From Staphylotrichum longicolle (taxonomy: Eukaryota; Ascomycota; Sordariomycetes; Sordariales; Chaetomiaceae): 64,000 nucleotides of DNA. The notes beneath the pieces were generated by a model. The model saw nothing but the letters and a program-made list of their open reading frames with translations, was not told the origin of the DNA and made no database searches. Shown here piece after piece: positions 44,058 to 54,671 of the stretch. Within the stretch, counting starts at the first letter, position 1, and each line of letters opens with the position of its first letter. The stretch spans positions 3,596,001 to 3,660,000 of the forward strand of contig JAHCVI010000004.1 of the NCBI GenBank assembly GCA_019096155.1. The letters run 5' to 3'. The translations under genes and the position numbers were made by a program.

Positions 44058-45350
44058 ACAACCTGCACTACACCCGCTCAGATATTGTTACATGACCAAG
44101 CGGGCAACAGCTAGTAGTTCCCATGGTCAGACTGGCACCAAGTAGTCCAGCGGTAGGAGAAGCCAAAGTAGATGGAACACAACAACAATGACCAGAACAC
44201 TTGTTTGCGTTGCCATCGAGATAAGAGTCCGTACATACCTTACCAAGTTATCTATAGCAGCATGCCAGGGTCTACGACGACCAGGACGTTGGCTAATTGT
44301 CCCATCAGCTGTGTATCCAATAAGTGCCGTGGTGCCTGAAGGACCATGACCCCGGACAGACCAGCCGCGCTCAACAACCATCTCGACGAAGTTACCTTAC
44401 CCTACCTTGCCAACCTGAGGTTGCATCTTCCGAAGCCCGCGGTTCACTTCCTGTCAGCCGTCCAGATGAGCCACCAACATACCCCCCCGAAGATTCTGCT
44501 AGGCCCCAACCGTCAGTCCAAGTGGTTGGCCCTAATGGGGAGAATGGAAGTGACGTTCAAGATTGACGACCGGGCCCACACTACAAACATCTTCTCCAAG
44601 AGGGTCCGCTGTGATAGGTACATACACCTAAGATATCTGAGGTATGTAGATATCAGGAACTACTAGCAGCTAACTCACCGCCACTCCTCGCGGGTATCAC
44701 TCTGCACCCCCACTGGGACCGTGACGCCGTTCCAACCATCACCGAGCCGCCCAGAGCCACCGACCCAAGCACGCTGACCCGGCGACGCCCCTACTCACGG
44801 AGGGTGTGCCCTCCAGCGTGTAGGTGCCGGGTCAGACCGAGACGGCGGCAGAGCCCCCCGCAAGGCACAAGTAGACAATTCGTGGCAAGGGGCAATAAGT
44901 TTCATGCACGATGGGCGTGCTCATCATCAGCGTGTCCTCATTGCTGCTTTCGTCGGTTGGACTTCGTGGCCAGGAGAGCGTGCAAGAAGGGGCGGCCGAG
45001 GGAATTGGCGACGTTTGGACTCGTACTGCTAAGGTATGTCATTCAACGAGCTGGGGAGGGTGGCAAAAAGGGTGGTCGCTGTTTAACAGTGGTAGCATGG
45101 ATGCAGAAAAAAGTTATCAGTCATCAATCAGTCACGGGAACATCTAAAACGAGACTTTGGAATAGCCATAGCGAATCTTGTGGACCGTATTTCGTGGCCG
45201 GACTATCTATTCTATCAACTACTTGTAGCGTTACTTGTCATCCTATGTGCGAAGCCTCGCTCTGTTTAGGGTCGAACATGGCAAGCGCCGTCTCTCTTCA
45301 ACCTGGCTTTGGCAAGATCTCAACCCCTTCACTCCCAGCCCCGGCCCCAT
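44058..45350. other. long intergenic region
   Basis: A 106-codon frame at 44346-44666 is the longest ATG frame but has no recognisable content. AGGTA/TACCT-type motifs lie near 44617-44660. Confidence 0.5.
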
Positions 45351-46436
45351 TCATCCGCTGCGCTTTGGACCTGCGGCTTGAGACGGCATGGATGGAGCAG
45401 CTTTCTTAGCGCCTTGTCGAGCAGACTTTTCGGCCGTGGGCTGAGGAGAGGGTTTCCGGGAACTTGCGCTTCGATTCGGCGGAACCGGGCCACGCGGGCC
45501 AACACTGAGCGCCGACATGTCTTTAGTGAGGCGAGCGAGAGCACCCGACGAAGAGGTTCCGCCAGTGCGCGGCGGCGGCGAGCCTCGGGGCGGAGATGGG
45601 CCACGATCCCGGAGCGTCACCGTGCCATCGGGACCTGTTATGACTTCGAGGCCGTCGAATATATCACTGCCACTGTAGTGCGTCCGATCTGATGCCCCGC
45701 TCCCGGACGTGCCTGGTCGTGATTTCTGTTGCTGTTTGAGATGTGCTCGTAGCTGGCCTTGGAGTCGTTGTAGGTTTTGCACCAACTGTCCCTGCGCGTC
45801 CTCGCGGTCAAGGTCGCTAGCCGCGCCTTCGAAAAGAAACCTGACGTTGAGAGGCTTAGTTTCCCCGACAAGTTTACAGTTTGAGCAGATCTTAACCCTC
45901 TCGGGAGGAGCCGGAGATTTTTTGTAAACTCCGCAGACGAGTATGCGAAGTTGTTCTTGTCCCTGCTCGGGGTGGGGATACTTCCTGCCAGTAGCCTTGT
46001 GTGTGCGTTCAAACTCGTACAAGACACCATCCTCGGCATGGACCTCGCGCCTTTTCCGCCACTTCCTTGTCGCCGTATGCCAAATAGGTGCTTGATGGTT
46101 TCCATCGTCCCAAAGAAGGTTAAAGAACTGCACTCGAGGGATGGTGCTATGGTAAACCTCCCAGTATTCTGTTTCGGTATCGACATCCCAGTGGTGGTAA
46201 CAAAGCGTCGCGACATAGCAGCTGTCGGTTTGCGCGGTGAAGCACATATTCTTCCTTTGGTCATCATCCACGAGCCATTTACAGCATCCCGCGCCGTAAT
46301 CGAAAAGCTCTTTCCAGGTCGGCCGTCTCGTACAGTGTCGTACCTTCAGCCAAGTAGACGCCCCTTCGACGCCAATTTGGTGCATAGCGTGTTGCACGCC
46401 ACCGGCGGCGGGAGCAGGAATGGTTTTAGCTGCCAT
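45351..46436 (-). CDS. hypothetical protein with disordered basic C-terminus, 361 aa
   Basis: Single exon from ATG 46436 (MAAKTIPAPAAGGVQHAMHQ). Residues about 30-200 look folded, rich in Trp/Tyr/Cys (WKELFDYGAGCCKWLVDDD, YHHWDVDTETEYWEVYHST, FFNLLWDDGN), and include an isolated CSNC pair (VKICSNCKLVG). A short Gln-rich helix (QLVQNLQRLQGQLRAHL) follows. The last ~140 residues are Ser/Pro/Gly/Lys-rich and probably disordered. No family recognised and no signal peptide. Codon use and the lack of any stop over 361 codons support a real gene. Confidence 0.65.
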   Translation of the reverse strand: MAAKTIPAPAAGGVQHAMHQIGVEGASTWLKVRHCTRRPTWKELFDYGAGCCKWLVDDDQRKNMCFTAQTDSCYVATLCYHHWDVDTETEYWEVYHSTIPRVQFFNLLWDDGNHQAPIWHTATRKWRKRREVHAEDGVLYEFERTHKATGRKYPHPEQGQEQLRILVCGVYKKSPAPPERVKICSNCKLVGETKPLNVRFLFEGAASDLDREDAQGQLVQNLQRLQGQLRAHLKQQQKSRPGTSGSGASDRTHYSGSDIFDGLEVITGPDGTVTLRDRGPSPPRGSPPPRTGGTSSSGALARLTKDMSALSVGPRGPVPPNRSASSRKPSPQPTAEKSARQGAKKAAPSMPSQAAGPKRSG

Positions 46437-47728
46437 ATTGGGGGTAAGGGTGAGACTGAGAGGAGCTTCGGGAGGAAAATAAGAATTGACAAGTAAGAGA
46501 AAGAAGAGAGAAACCCTAGACAGTGGCTAAAGGTAAGGTCGGCTAGGTCGGTGGGAGAGAGCAGGGAAGCAGCAGGGCAGGGCGTCAAGGTGTCAACACT
46601 CGTCCAGCGAGTAGAGGTTGTTGTAATGGTGGCTCAAGACCGGCGAGAATTGAGATAAGGGCAGTGGGCTGACTAGGTAATGACTGGGAAGGAAAAGGCG
46701 TTGACACCAGACAAAGAGCACAGCTTTATAACGATCTTCTCCGTGCTGCCGCCAGTTCCACCCTGGAATTGATGGTTTGTGCCTTTGATTCTGGGCCTCT
46801 CCCCTCCCTTGCGTATGTCCAGGGCCCCATACCGGACAACGAGGCCGCTTGGGGATTGCCCAAACAGTGGTGTTGTTGATCGCGGGCCAGAACTGGCCAA
46901 CTATGGCCCCGGCGTTACCTGAGACACTGTTAGCCAGGCCAGTCAGGCTTTGCCTCGCCGGATATCGTGTCAGGTATGTATACACCCTTGGTGGGTGGCT
47001 GGAGGCTGGGTGGCCCGATAAGGCTACTGGTTACGATCACAAGCACCTGTGGTCCTGATTGGTGTCGGTGACCTGGTGTGGTCCCGAACCCAAAAGCCAC
47101 CTGCTTTTCGCGGCCTCATCTGATGTATCGTTCGTCGAATGGAATGTGGTCGCGGGCGGCCAACTCGAAGGCTCGGACGAGGACACTGCGGCCAGCGGCG
47201 CTGCCCCGTAGCAAGACTTGAGACTCAGGAGCTTGACGCGCCGACAATGGAGCCCTCGCGTGCTCCAGACCGACGCACACGGCCAACTCCAACCTAGGTA
47301 TACGCGACCAAGTACCGGGCAAAGAGCTACAGTAAGGTACCTGAGGTACTTAGTAAGGTACTTAACCGCACAGCACTCCTCAACGTGCCGTGCCGCGGAC
47401 CGAAACAGCAAGCCAAGGTCCCCGGGTCGATGAATGCCCGTGCATGTCCCCGGGTGCGGCCACCATGCGTCTGATTTTGCCTCACAGGGCCCTGCTGTTG
47501 GGCGCTGTTCGGTGCTGTGCCGCGTCTGAAAAGCCACCGGATTCGCTTCCAGGACCAGGTTCAGGTTGCCCTGGCCCACACCTTTCAGGTTCCTTCCACC
47601 AACCCGAACCAGACCTAGCTGTGTCGGTAGCAACTTCTTTTCCTGTGCCACCACGCCGCAAACCGCCCAACAAGTTGGTACACCCGACGAGCACTAACCA
47701 AAATCAGAGCCGGAGAAAAAGACACAGA
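46437..47728. other. long intergenic region
   Basis: No supported gene. A cluster of GGTAC(C/T)T motifs occurs at 47336-47361. Confidence 0.5.
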
Positions 47729-49600
47729 ATGGGAGAACCGTCGCCGCTCTTGCGCCTCACCCCACTCGTCCGACGCCGCATCTACCGGTTCGTCGGTGTC
47801 GCGCCGTGGGACCACCAACAGCCGCACAAATTCGACCTGCAGGGCCACGACACCGGGACGACAGAGCAGCCCAAGCCCAGCACCTTCCACGGCCTGCTCC
47901 TTTCCTGCCGCGTCATCTACTCCGAGGCCGCCGCCCTCCTCTACTCGGCCAACCGATTTTTCCTCCACTATGATCACGCCAGTCTGGTCCTCCCAGATCG
48001 CCCCGGGCCCCTCGCGCCTTTGTTCGCTCTCACCGCCGCGTCGCTCGCATCCCTGACGAACCTCACCATTGTTCTCAACCAGGCCTCCTGCCACCACCAC
48101 TTCGGCTTTGGCGGATACTACTCAAGGTGTTGCCTCGAACGCAACGAGATCGGCTCCGGATTGGTTGCCTCATGGCTTTGTGAAAAGCCTCACGCGGGCG
48201 GCCATCATGACCTGCCGCTGCTTGCCCCAAATCCAATCAAGCCCAAGCGCGACGGTGACGGCAACAACAACCACACCGACACCGACACCGACACCGACGC
48301 CCAGTATGCAGCAGCCCAACTGGTACTAGCCGCCTGGCGGTCGGCTGCCGTTCGCCTGTCTTACATCACCAGCGGGTGCCTCGACCTCGGCTTAGTCTGC
48401 GACATCGATCCTCAGCATGAACGGGCAATCGAAGTTGCCAGATCGGTCATAACGCCGCTCACACTCATCCCCCAGCTGAAAGACTTTCATGTCCGCCTTT
48501 GCAAAACAAGAGATCCTCGCCTCCAGGAGGTCGCCCAGGATGCCGTCTCGCAGGTGCTCCGCATCCCCGCTGCTCCATATTCTAGGCCCCCAACGCGGAC
48601 GACCTTGACGAGCCTCCCACGGGAACTCCGCCTTCGGATCCTCGAGTACACCGACCTGATTACCCCGAGCAGGGAGGTCACATGGAGCAGGCAGGACCAG
48701 GGATACGTCATCTTCTATCGAGACTCGCAGCGGTCCGCCCCCGATCGCGAGCACCGCGAGCAGTTTTCGCCTTGCCTGGGTTCCCAGCTCACCAGAACCT
48801 TTATCGGTTGCTTCTGCCGCCGTCGCCACGCGGCGTTTTCACTCAGATGCACGTGCTGGGCGCCGCCTGGACCGGGCCTGTTCCTTGTCTGCCGTGCGTT
48901 GTGCCAGGATGCCGAGTTCACCTTCTATTCGGGCAACCATTTCATCATCCACGATTACAAGGCCGACCCATGTTGGGAAGTACCGTTCCTCGGTCTATGG
49001 GGAAGATCCCAACAAGGGCCTGCCCCTCGGTATGACTACCCAAGCGCGCGGTTCGCGGCCTCCCAGTTTCTGCGCGACGTCATCCCTCCCCACTGTCTCC
49101 CCTACCTTCGTTTCCTCGAACTGGTCTTCCCGCCGTACCTCCCGCAGAGCTGGCCTCGAGCAGGGCAGCCCGCCATGCAGGACTGGCTGGCAACCGTCGA
49201 CTGGCTCCGAGACAAGCTCAACGCCCCCGGTCTGACCATCCGACTCGTCGGAGCGGACATCGGCGACTTCACCCCGGATGTCTACAGCGCTCCCATCACC
49301 GTCTCCGACGTGAACGCCATCACAAGATCCTACCACGAACTCTGGGGATCTCTGAAACCCTTGGGCGACAACGGCCTCGCCAGGTTCTACGCCCACTTCC
49401 AGAGCCCGTGGCGGTTCTTCGGGGAACCGCAGTACTACCACAGAGTCGCAATGTTTCCCTGGCTGGATGCCCAGAGCCAAGAGTTGAAGGAGACTGCCGA
49501 GCGGTTCGTGATGGGGGACCGCTACGAAGAGCTCTATGCAGATGGCAGGGAGGAGCCGCACGAGAGCTTTTGGACCTGGACCCATTACGCGCAATACTAA
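47729..49600 (+). CDS. protein with two F-box-like modules, 623 aa
   Basis: ATG 47729 in frame with an upstream extension to 47390; MGEPSPLLRLTPLVRRRIYR is the likely start. The first module has LLRLTPLVRRRIYRFVGV with LLLSCRVIYSEAAALLYSANRF, the fungal F-box-like signature (helix, then CRxxYxEAxxLLYxxNxF). A second copy begins near residue 293 with LTSLPRELRLRILEYTDLI and LVCRALCQDAEFTFYSGNHF. Between them lies a HTDTDTDTD stretch encoded by ACCGAC repeats. Such proteins are abundant and variable in fungi, and ubiquitin-ligase adaptor function is only assumed. No signal peptide or TM segment. The single exon is intact. Confidence 0.78.
   Translation: MGEPSPLLRLTPLVRRRIYRFVGVAPWDHQQPHKFDLQGHDTGTTEQPKPSTFHGLLLSCRVIYSEAAALLYSANRFFLHYDHASLVLPDRPGPLAPLFALTAASLASLTNLTIVLNQASCHHHFGFGGYYSRCCLERNEIGSGLVASWLCEKPHAGGHHDLPLLAPNPIKPKRDGDGNNNHTDTDTDTDAQYAAAQLVLAAWRSAAVRLSYITSGCLDLGLVCDIDPQHERAIEVARSVITPLTLIPQLKDFHVRLCKTRDPRLQEVAQDAVSQVLRIPAAPYSRPPTRTTLTSLPRELRLRILEYTDLITPSREVTWSRQDQGYVIFYRDSQRSAPDREHREQFSPCLGSQLTRTFIGCFCRRRHAAFSLRCTCWAPPGPGLFLVCRALCQDAEFTFYSGNHFIIHDYKADPCWEVPFLGLWGRSQQGPAPRYDYPSARFAASQFLRDVIPPHCLPYLRFLELVFPPYLPQSWPRAGQPAMQDWLATVDWLRDKLNAPGLTIRLVGADIGDFTPDVYSAPITVSDVNAITRSYHELWGSLKPLGDNGLARFYAHFQSPWRFFGEPQYYHRVAMFPWLDAQSQELKETAERFVMGDRYEELYADGREEPHESFWTWTHYAQY
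48275..48298 (+). repeat. hexamer microsatellite (ACCGAC)4 inside the F-box-like gene
   Basis: Four perfect tandem copies, in frame, encoding alternating Thr-Asp. Copy-number change would keep the reading frame. Confidence 0.85.
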
Positions 49601-50046
49601 CCCACTCCTGCAGGGAGTGAGGTCATGCAAGGGGGGGGGGGGTTCTACAGGACAATCGCTGATGGCGGGCACAAAATGTCGCCAGAGGAGCAAGGGATTG
49701 CTGGGTAGAACACACCGGGGGAGTAATAAGATGCTCACTACTAGAACAGATCACGTTAGGTTGCATCCTTCGCTCGGGCGAAGCATCGCCCGCTGACGTC
49801 TGGCGGCGCATTTCCGTTAATTCCGGTGTGAAAAAGCTGGGGCTTTGAGCCCGGGCCGAATGCTTGGAGTAGTATTCTGTATCCAGCAGCCGAGTTATGG
49901 CCGAATCGTTCCCTGCTCACACCTGAAGGCTGATATGTTCCAGCATTCAAATACACGGCATGACGCTCGATTCCTGGACGTTGTTCGCTGGCTGAGACGA
50001 GTTCCGGACGCTTTGTTTGCACCTGACACCTCAATTCCGCGCCACC
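49601..50046. other. intergenic region
   Basis: No supported gene. A G11-type run lies near 49631-49641 just after the F-box-like stop. Confidence 0.5.
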
Positions 50047-51754
50047 ATGAAAATTATCTGGGCCGTTTCAAGCTGTGTCTCGGCCGTTCACGCAGCGGGA
50101 GTCGGGACGTGTGTAAGAAACTGCTCAAAGTCCCCTATGGAGTAACACATTCACATCAAAAAGACTAACTTTGGCCTGCCAGTGTACTCGATTGCACTCG
50201 GAGCTTGGTGCGAATGTCAGTTTCCTCGGCGAGCCCGCGTACAATGCCACTGAGAACTCGTACTGGTCTCTCCAGGAAGCGGGACTCAAGCCGGGCTGCA
50301 TCGTGCGTCCACTGGCCTCGCAAGACGTGTCTCGGGCCGTTTCGATCATCGCCGCGACTGCAGGCTGCAACTTTGCTATCAAAGGCCAGGGCCACGCGCC
50401 CGCCGCTGGGTTTGCCAACATTCAAGGCGGTGTCACAATCGACATGACAGGTCTGAACAAGACGGTCTTGAGTTCTGACCGCACGGTTGTCAGTGTCGGG
50501 GCCGGGGCATCGTGGCTGCAGGTCTATCTGTACCTTGACCCCTTCAACGTCTCGGTCGCCGGAGGGCGGAATGGCCTAGTAGGGGTGGGAGGTCTAACTA
50601 TCGGAGGGGGGATCTCGCATTTTTCTCCCCGGGTGGGATGGGCTTGCGACAACGTCGTGAACTTTGAGGTATGAGTCCTGCTTGTCCCACTGACAGGGCT
50701 GTGACACCAATGCTGACTCGCGAAAGATTGTGCTGGCCGATGGTACCCTCACAAACGCGAATGAGAGCTGTCATAGTGATCTTTACCGAGCACTAAAGGG
50801 GGGATCGAACAACTTTGGCGTTGTCACCCGTTTCGATCTGCGGACTTTTGCTCAAGGTAATCTCTCCGTCACCAGCCTCGTCAACGACATCTCGCAGCGA
50901 GGTCAAGTCTTTCAGGCAGTTACCGACATCGTGTCGTCTGCAAACTTTGACATCTACACCTCCCTCGTGGTTGGGTTTGTCTACAACTCCAGTTCAAAGG
51001 CATGGATTATCAGCAACTCGGCGGTGTATACTCGGCCCGTTCTTGATCCGCCAGTGTTCGCTGAGCTCGCTGCCGTGCCAAGCATCTCCAACAGCTCGCG
51101 GATAACTTCTCTAGCCGCTCTCGCAAACGAGGCTGCCACGCCGCCCTTGTGAGTTCACCCCATCCTAAATCACTGTCCATGGGCAACGACTAATGGTGAG
51201 CCAGAAATTGGCATTTTGCCACGGCGACCTTCAAACCCTCGACGCAGTTCATGCTGGAAATCTTTGACATTCTCAACAACACCCTGTATTCCTTCAACCC
51301 TTCAGGTGGTGTGGTGTGGGACGTGGCTTTTGAGCCGTTTCCGTCGGTGATGCTATCCCACGCGGCCAAAACAGGAGGCAATGTTCTCGGCGTCCAGCCT
51401 GAGGATGGCAACGGCTATAGTATGTACCGGTGCATTATCACGACGGGGCTCTGCTGACCGACTGTAACAACAGTTGTGCTTCTCTCAGCGCTGTGGCCGG
51501 GATCGGCGTCAAACGCAGCTGTCGAACTGGTTGCGCACCAAGCTCTGTCTGCAATCGAATCGCGGGCCAGAGAGGAGGGGCTGTTGAGAAAGTTCCAGTA
51601 TCTGAATTATGCTGCACTGCATCAGACGCCTCTCACTTCATACGGCGCTGAGAACCTTGAGTTCATCAAGCGGGTAAGCAAGAGATATGATTCGTCCGGA
51701 TTGTTCCAGAACCGTGTTCCCGGAGGGTTTAAACTGGCTGGAAGAAAAGGTTGA
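50047..51754 (+). CDS. secreted FAD-linked oxidoreductase (PCMH/berberine-bridge-like)
   Basis: Model: join(50047..50112, 50183..50668, 50727..51148, 51205..51419, 51474..51754), 489 aa. The start context GCCACCATGA is strong. The first exon encodes a signal peptide (MKIIWAVSSCVSAVHAAG). The FAD-binding PCMH domain shows IKGQGHAPAAGF (candidate flavin-linking His) and VGVGGLTIGGGISHFSPRVGWACDNVVNFE, then LYRALKGGSNNFGVVTRF. The C-terminal end LNYAALHQTP...SSGLFQNRVPGGFKL is as in fungal secreted members. Intron 1 has a GACTAAC branch site. These enzymes oxidise sugars, alkaloids or secondary metabolites with O2; the substrate is unknown. No partner biosynthetic genes adjoin it. Confidence 0.9.
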
Positions 51755-52811
51755 CTTTGAAGGGGTCAAAAACCGGTCATTGCTTTGTGTTTTTAAACCT
51801 ACCTAAGTGAGTTGGCAGATTAGTAATAAGATGCGCGTTCGGATTAAGCCCCCTGAAAAAGAAAACGTACGTGAATTGATGTGTGTGTGTGCTTGGCAGA
51901 CACGGCGTGTCCATGATCACGGGGCACTGCTCCATATGGTTGCTCCATTGCTCCACCCTTCCACCATGTGCTACTCTTTTCCTAGGCGGTCGCGTTGTGG
52001 GAACGAAAAATGGTCGAATGCCCCCTTTAAGAAATGGCGCCTTCTGGTTGTGCATTGTCAAGCCGATGCGATGGGCGTAGTCGTTGCGACACAATAGGCA
52101 CGTGCATTTCAGGGGGGTTTGCTTAGGTACACTCGTCCTGTGGTTTCTCCATACCCGCTAACGAGTCCATGATAGACTATACCTCTGTACCCAGGTTTCT
52201 TATGACCTCAAAGAGGGGGCCTTGAGAAAAATTGGCGTCGCCTCTGCCCCACCAAGCTCCTTCTCGCGAAGGAAGAGGCCAATGCGGGCAGCGTCTTGGT
52301 TGGCGATCCTAGTGTGTGAGGATGAGGGGGCTTCCACAACTTCCCGATCGGCGTAGCCATGTCGCTAGTTGACTGTCCAAGGCCCCTTCATCTGTCTACC
52401 TCGTCGAACTACTCCGCTCGCAGCTTGGGAGCGAAGACCGGAACCTTTCCGTTCGGCCCTTGGCTAGGCTACCCGGTCTTTCCCTTGGTCCCAGAGGCAC
52501 TGACACGTTGCTCCTTGACGGCGAGGTCCATGTCAATGAAAAACCCACCGTTGTCCTTGCTGACCATGAGATTACCGAGTAAAGTTCGACAACTTCTGCA
52601 CTACTAACTACACCATAGACGGCTATGATGTTCCATCATGTCGTCGTCTTCAAGGGGAAGAGTTCGCTTGGACCTAGAAGACCGTAACACTTAGCATACA
52701 TACGATGTTACTTAAGTGATATGTGCCCCTATCTAGGCGCCTAGATGAGATGGTTCTCATACACGAATTGCAATATCTCTCGAATACAACGTCGCTAGCT
52801 ACACAGATAGC
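51755..52811. other. intergenic region
   Basis: No supported gene. Isolated CCTACCTAAGT and GCTTAGGTACA motifs lie near 51798 and 52120. Confidence 0.5.
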
Positions 52812-54411
52812 CTATGGGAGGCGGTCTGCCAACTCGGCAAACAGCTTATACATGATCTCCACCTCGGCATTCTGCTTCATGTTAGCTAACCCATCATCTC
52901 ATCATCACCCTTATACAATGATACAAAGATCTACTCACCGTCGTAGCGTCCGTAAAAACCCCTAGCTGATCTGCATGATCAATGGTGCCATTCTCCCCGA
53001 AGTACCAGAATGGGCCCTGGACCTGTCCTAGGTTCGCCAGGTCAAGGTTTGAAACAAACTCTCTGCGCCACGGACATTTCCACGCGGGCCATCCATCGAC
53101 ACTGTATTCACAATGCCGTCATTCGCCGCCACTGGCCTCCTTTCACACTTCCCATGCCGTACGCAAACGGCGCAATGACCGGGAGCATATCGGGCCGGGG
53201 AATCTGCTCTCCCGGTCGCGGGATCTGCGAGAAGTACCCCGTCGCGCCGAGATGTCTGTTAGCAACGTCGGTCATCCATGAGAAGGTCCTTTGCAGCGTG
53301 GGAGCGATGCCCGCCCGGTTTGCGAGCTGCAGAAGGGTAGTAACTCCGAAACCGACTCCCAGCAAGTTGAATATGTTGCCGGCAGGAAGTAGGCGAATGA
53401 AACCCTCGACATCTTGGCGCGTGAGGGTCCGGTTCGGGAAGGGATTCGTAGCGCGGAACGCCATGGTGAATACGTAGGGTAGGGGGTCGGCCAGAGTGGC
53501 AGGGAGGTTGTTGAGGTCAGCTGCGCCGGCGATGCTGTTATCGTGCAGGCCATTGGCTTGGCCGTTGAACCAGGCCAATACAGCCGGACGGATGCGTTGG
53601 CGCATCGTCTTGTAGGTTTGTCGGCCGGAGCGGGTGAAGCCCCAGTGGTCGAGGCCGAGGTCGTAGACGCGGTCTCGACGCCGGGCGTAGGAACAAGACG
53701 TGACGAAGTCTACGACCGCATTCCGGTCGGGGTCGCCTTGGAGGAGTGACTGGAGATTGGGTTAGAGAAACCTGCCGCAAGGAGATTTTGGGGTGTGTGG
53801 GTGCTTACTTGCACTACGTCGGTAACAGTCGTGCCCTTATGCGGTGTGCCCAATGTGATGACAGCCTTGGCCCGAGCCCGCTCATCGTTCCTAGGGAACT
53901 GCGGGAGGTCTGATGGCGCTGCGCCTGATAGGAGGTAGAGGAGATATCGAATGGTCGTCCCTCCCTGAGAGTGGCAGATGAAGGTGACCCTGTTGGTCGT
54001 GCTCCATCTCCAATCTTGGAGTCTATCGTCGCCGTAGACAACTGCCTGCCAAGTTTGTGGGGCCGCCGTCGGTTGAATCAGGGGGTCGAGGGGAAGAGTT
54101 CCATAGTTAATGTCAATAAGCGTCGGGCGTGATCCTGGCCTATCAAAGCCACTGCTCTTGTCAATTCCACAAAAGGCAGTGAAGTGTAGACAACCTTGAA
54201 CTTGCCTTCTTGCACCATTATTATTAATATTGGTAAGCTGCTGGAATACCTCGCAGGCCCGTTCTCTGTTGCTCGAGAGTGGGCCAAGACGGACCTGAAT
54301 AACGACATAACCCTCGGCCGCGAGGGTCGATGCGAAATCCGAGAAGCCACCGAAATAGTTGACTGCACCGAGAAGGGGTCGACCCCATCCGCTGAACCCA
54401 GGAACTAGATA
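52812..54411 (-). pseudogene. alpha/beta-hydrolase lipase of the staphylococcal/L1 type, frameshifted
   Basis: Exon pieces on the minus strand: about 54411-53809, 53749-52939 and 52871-52812, joined by GTAAGC...CTCCAG and GTGAGT...GAAGCAG introns. Blocks in order: LVPGFSGWGRPLLGAVNYFGG (oxyanion region), RLGPLSSNRERACEVF, the nucleophile CHSQGG, TLGTPHKGT, an Asp in DLGLDHWGF, NDGIVNTVSMDGP and the late His in TIDHADQLG. Thus all triad residues survive, but the frame slips near 53124-53130 and again near 53047-53065. The 5' exon upstream of 54411 could not be fixed. This family hydrolyses triglycerides outside the cell. Indel errors in the sequence are an alternative to true decay. Confidence 0.7.
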
Positions 54412-54671
54412 CTAATGACCTGGCAGCTGGCCACCATTTCGGCCGTAGCTGACACCATGTCCAAGACATATCATTTTCCAAGACGACCATGCCACTGTAT
54501 ATCAAGGTCGAGAGACGGGGGGGAGAGGGGTGCCATGATCATAATTGGGTCTACTACGGAGGAGGAGAAGAAGGGAAATACAAGAAACGAAACAGTACAG
54601 CCTAGGCCGCGCCAATGCTTCTGGAGCGCCATCCACCCTAACCTTGGGTACTCTTTTGTTTCTTCGCTTTC

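Noticed and set aside
44346..44666. 106-codon ATG frame downstream of the protease
   Set aside because: No conserved-looking sequence and no support from splice sites or neighbours; left as intergenic.
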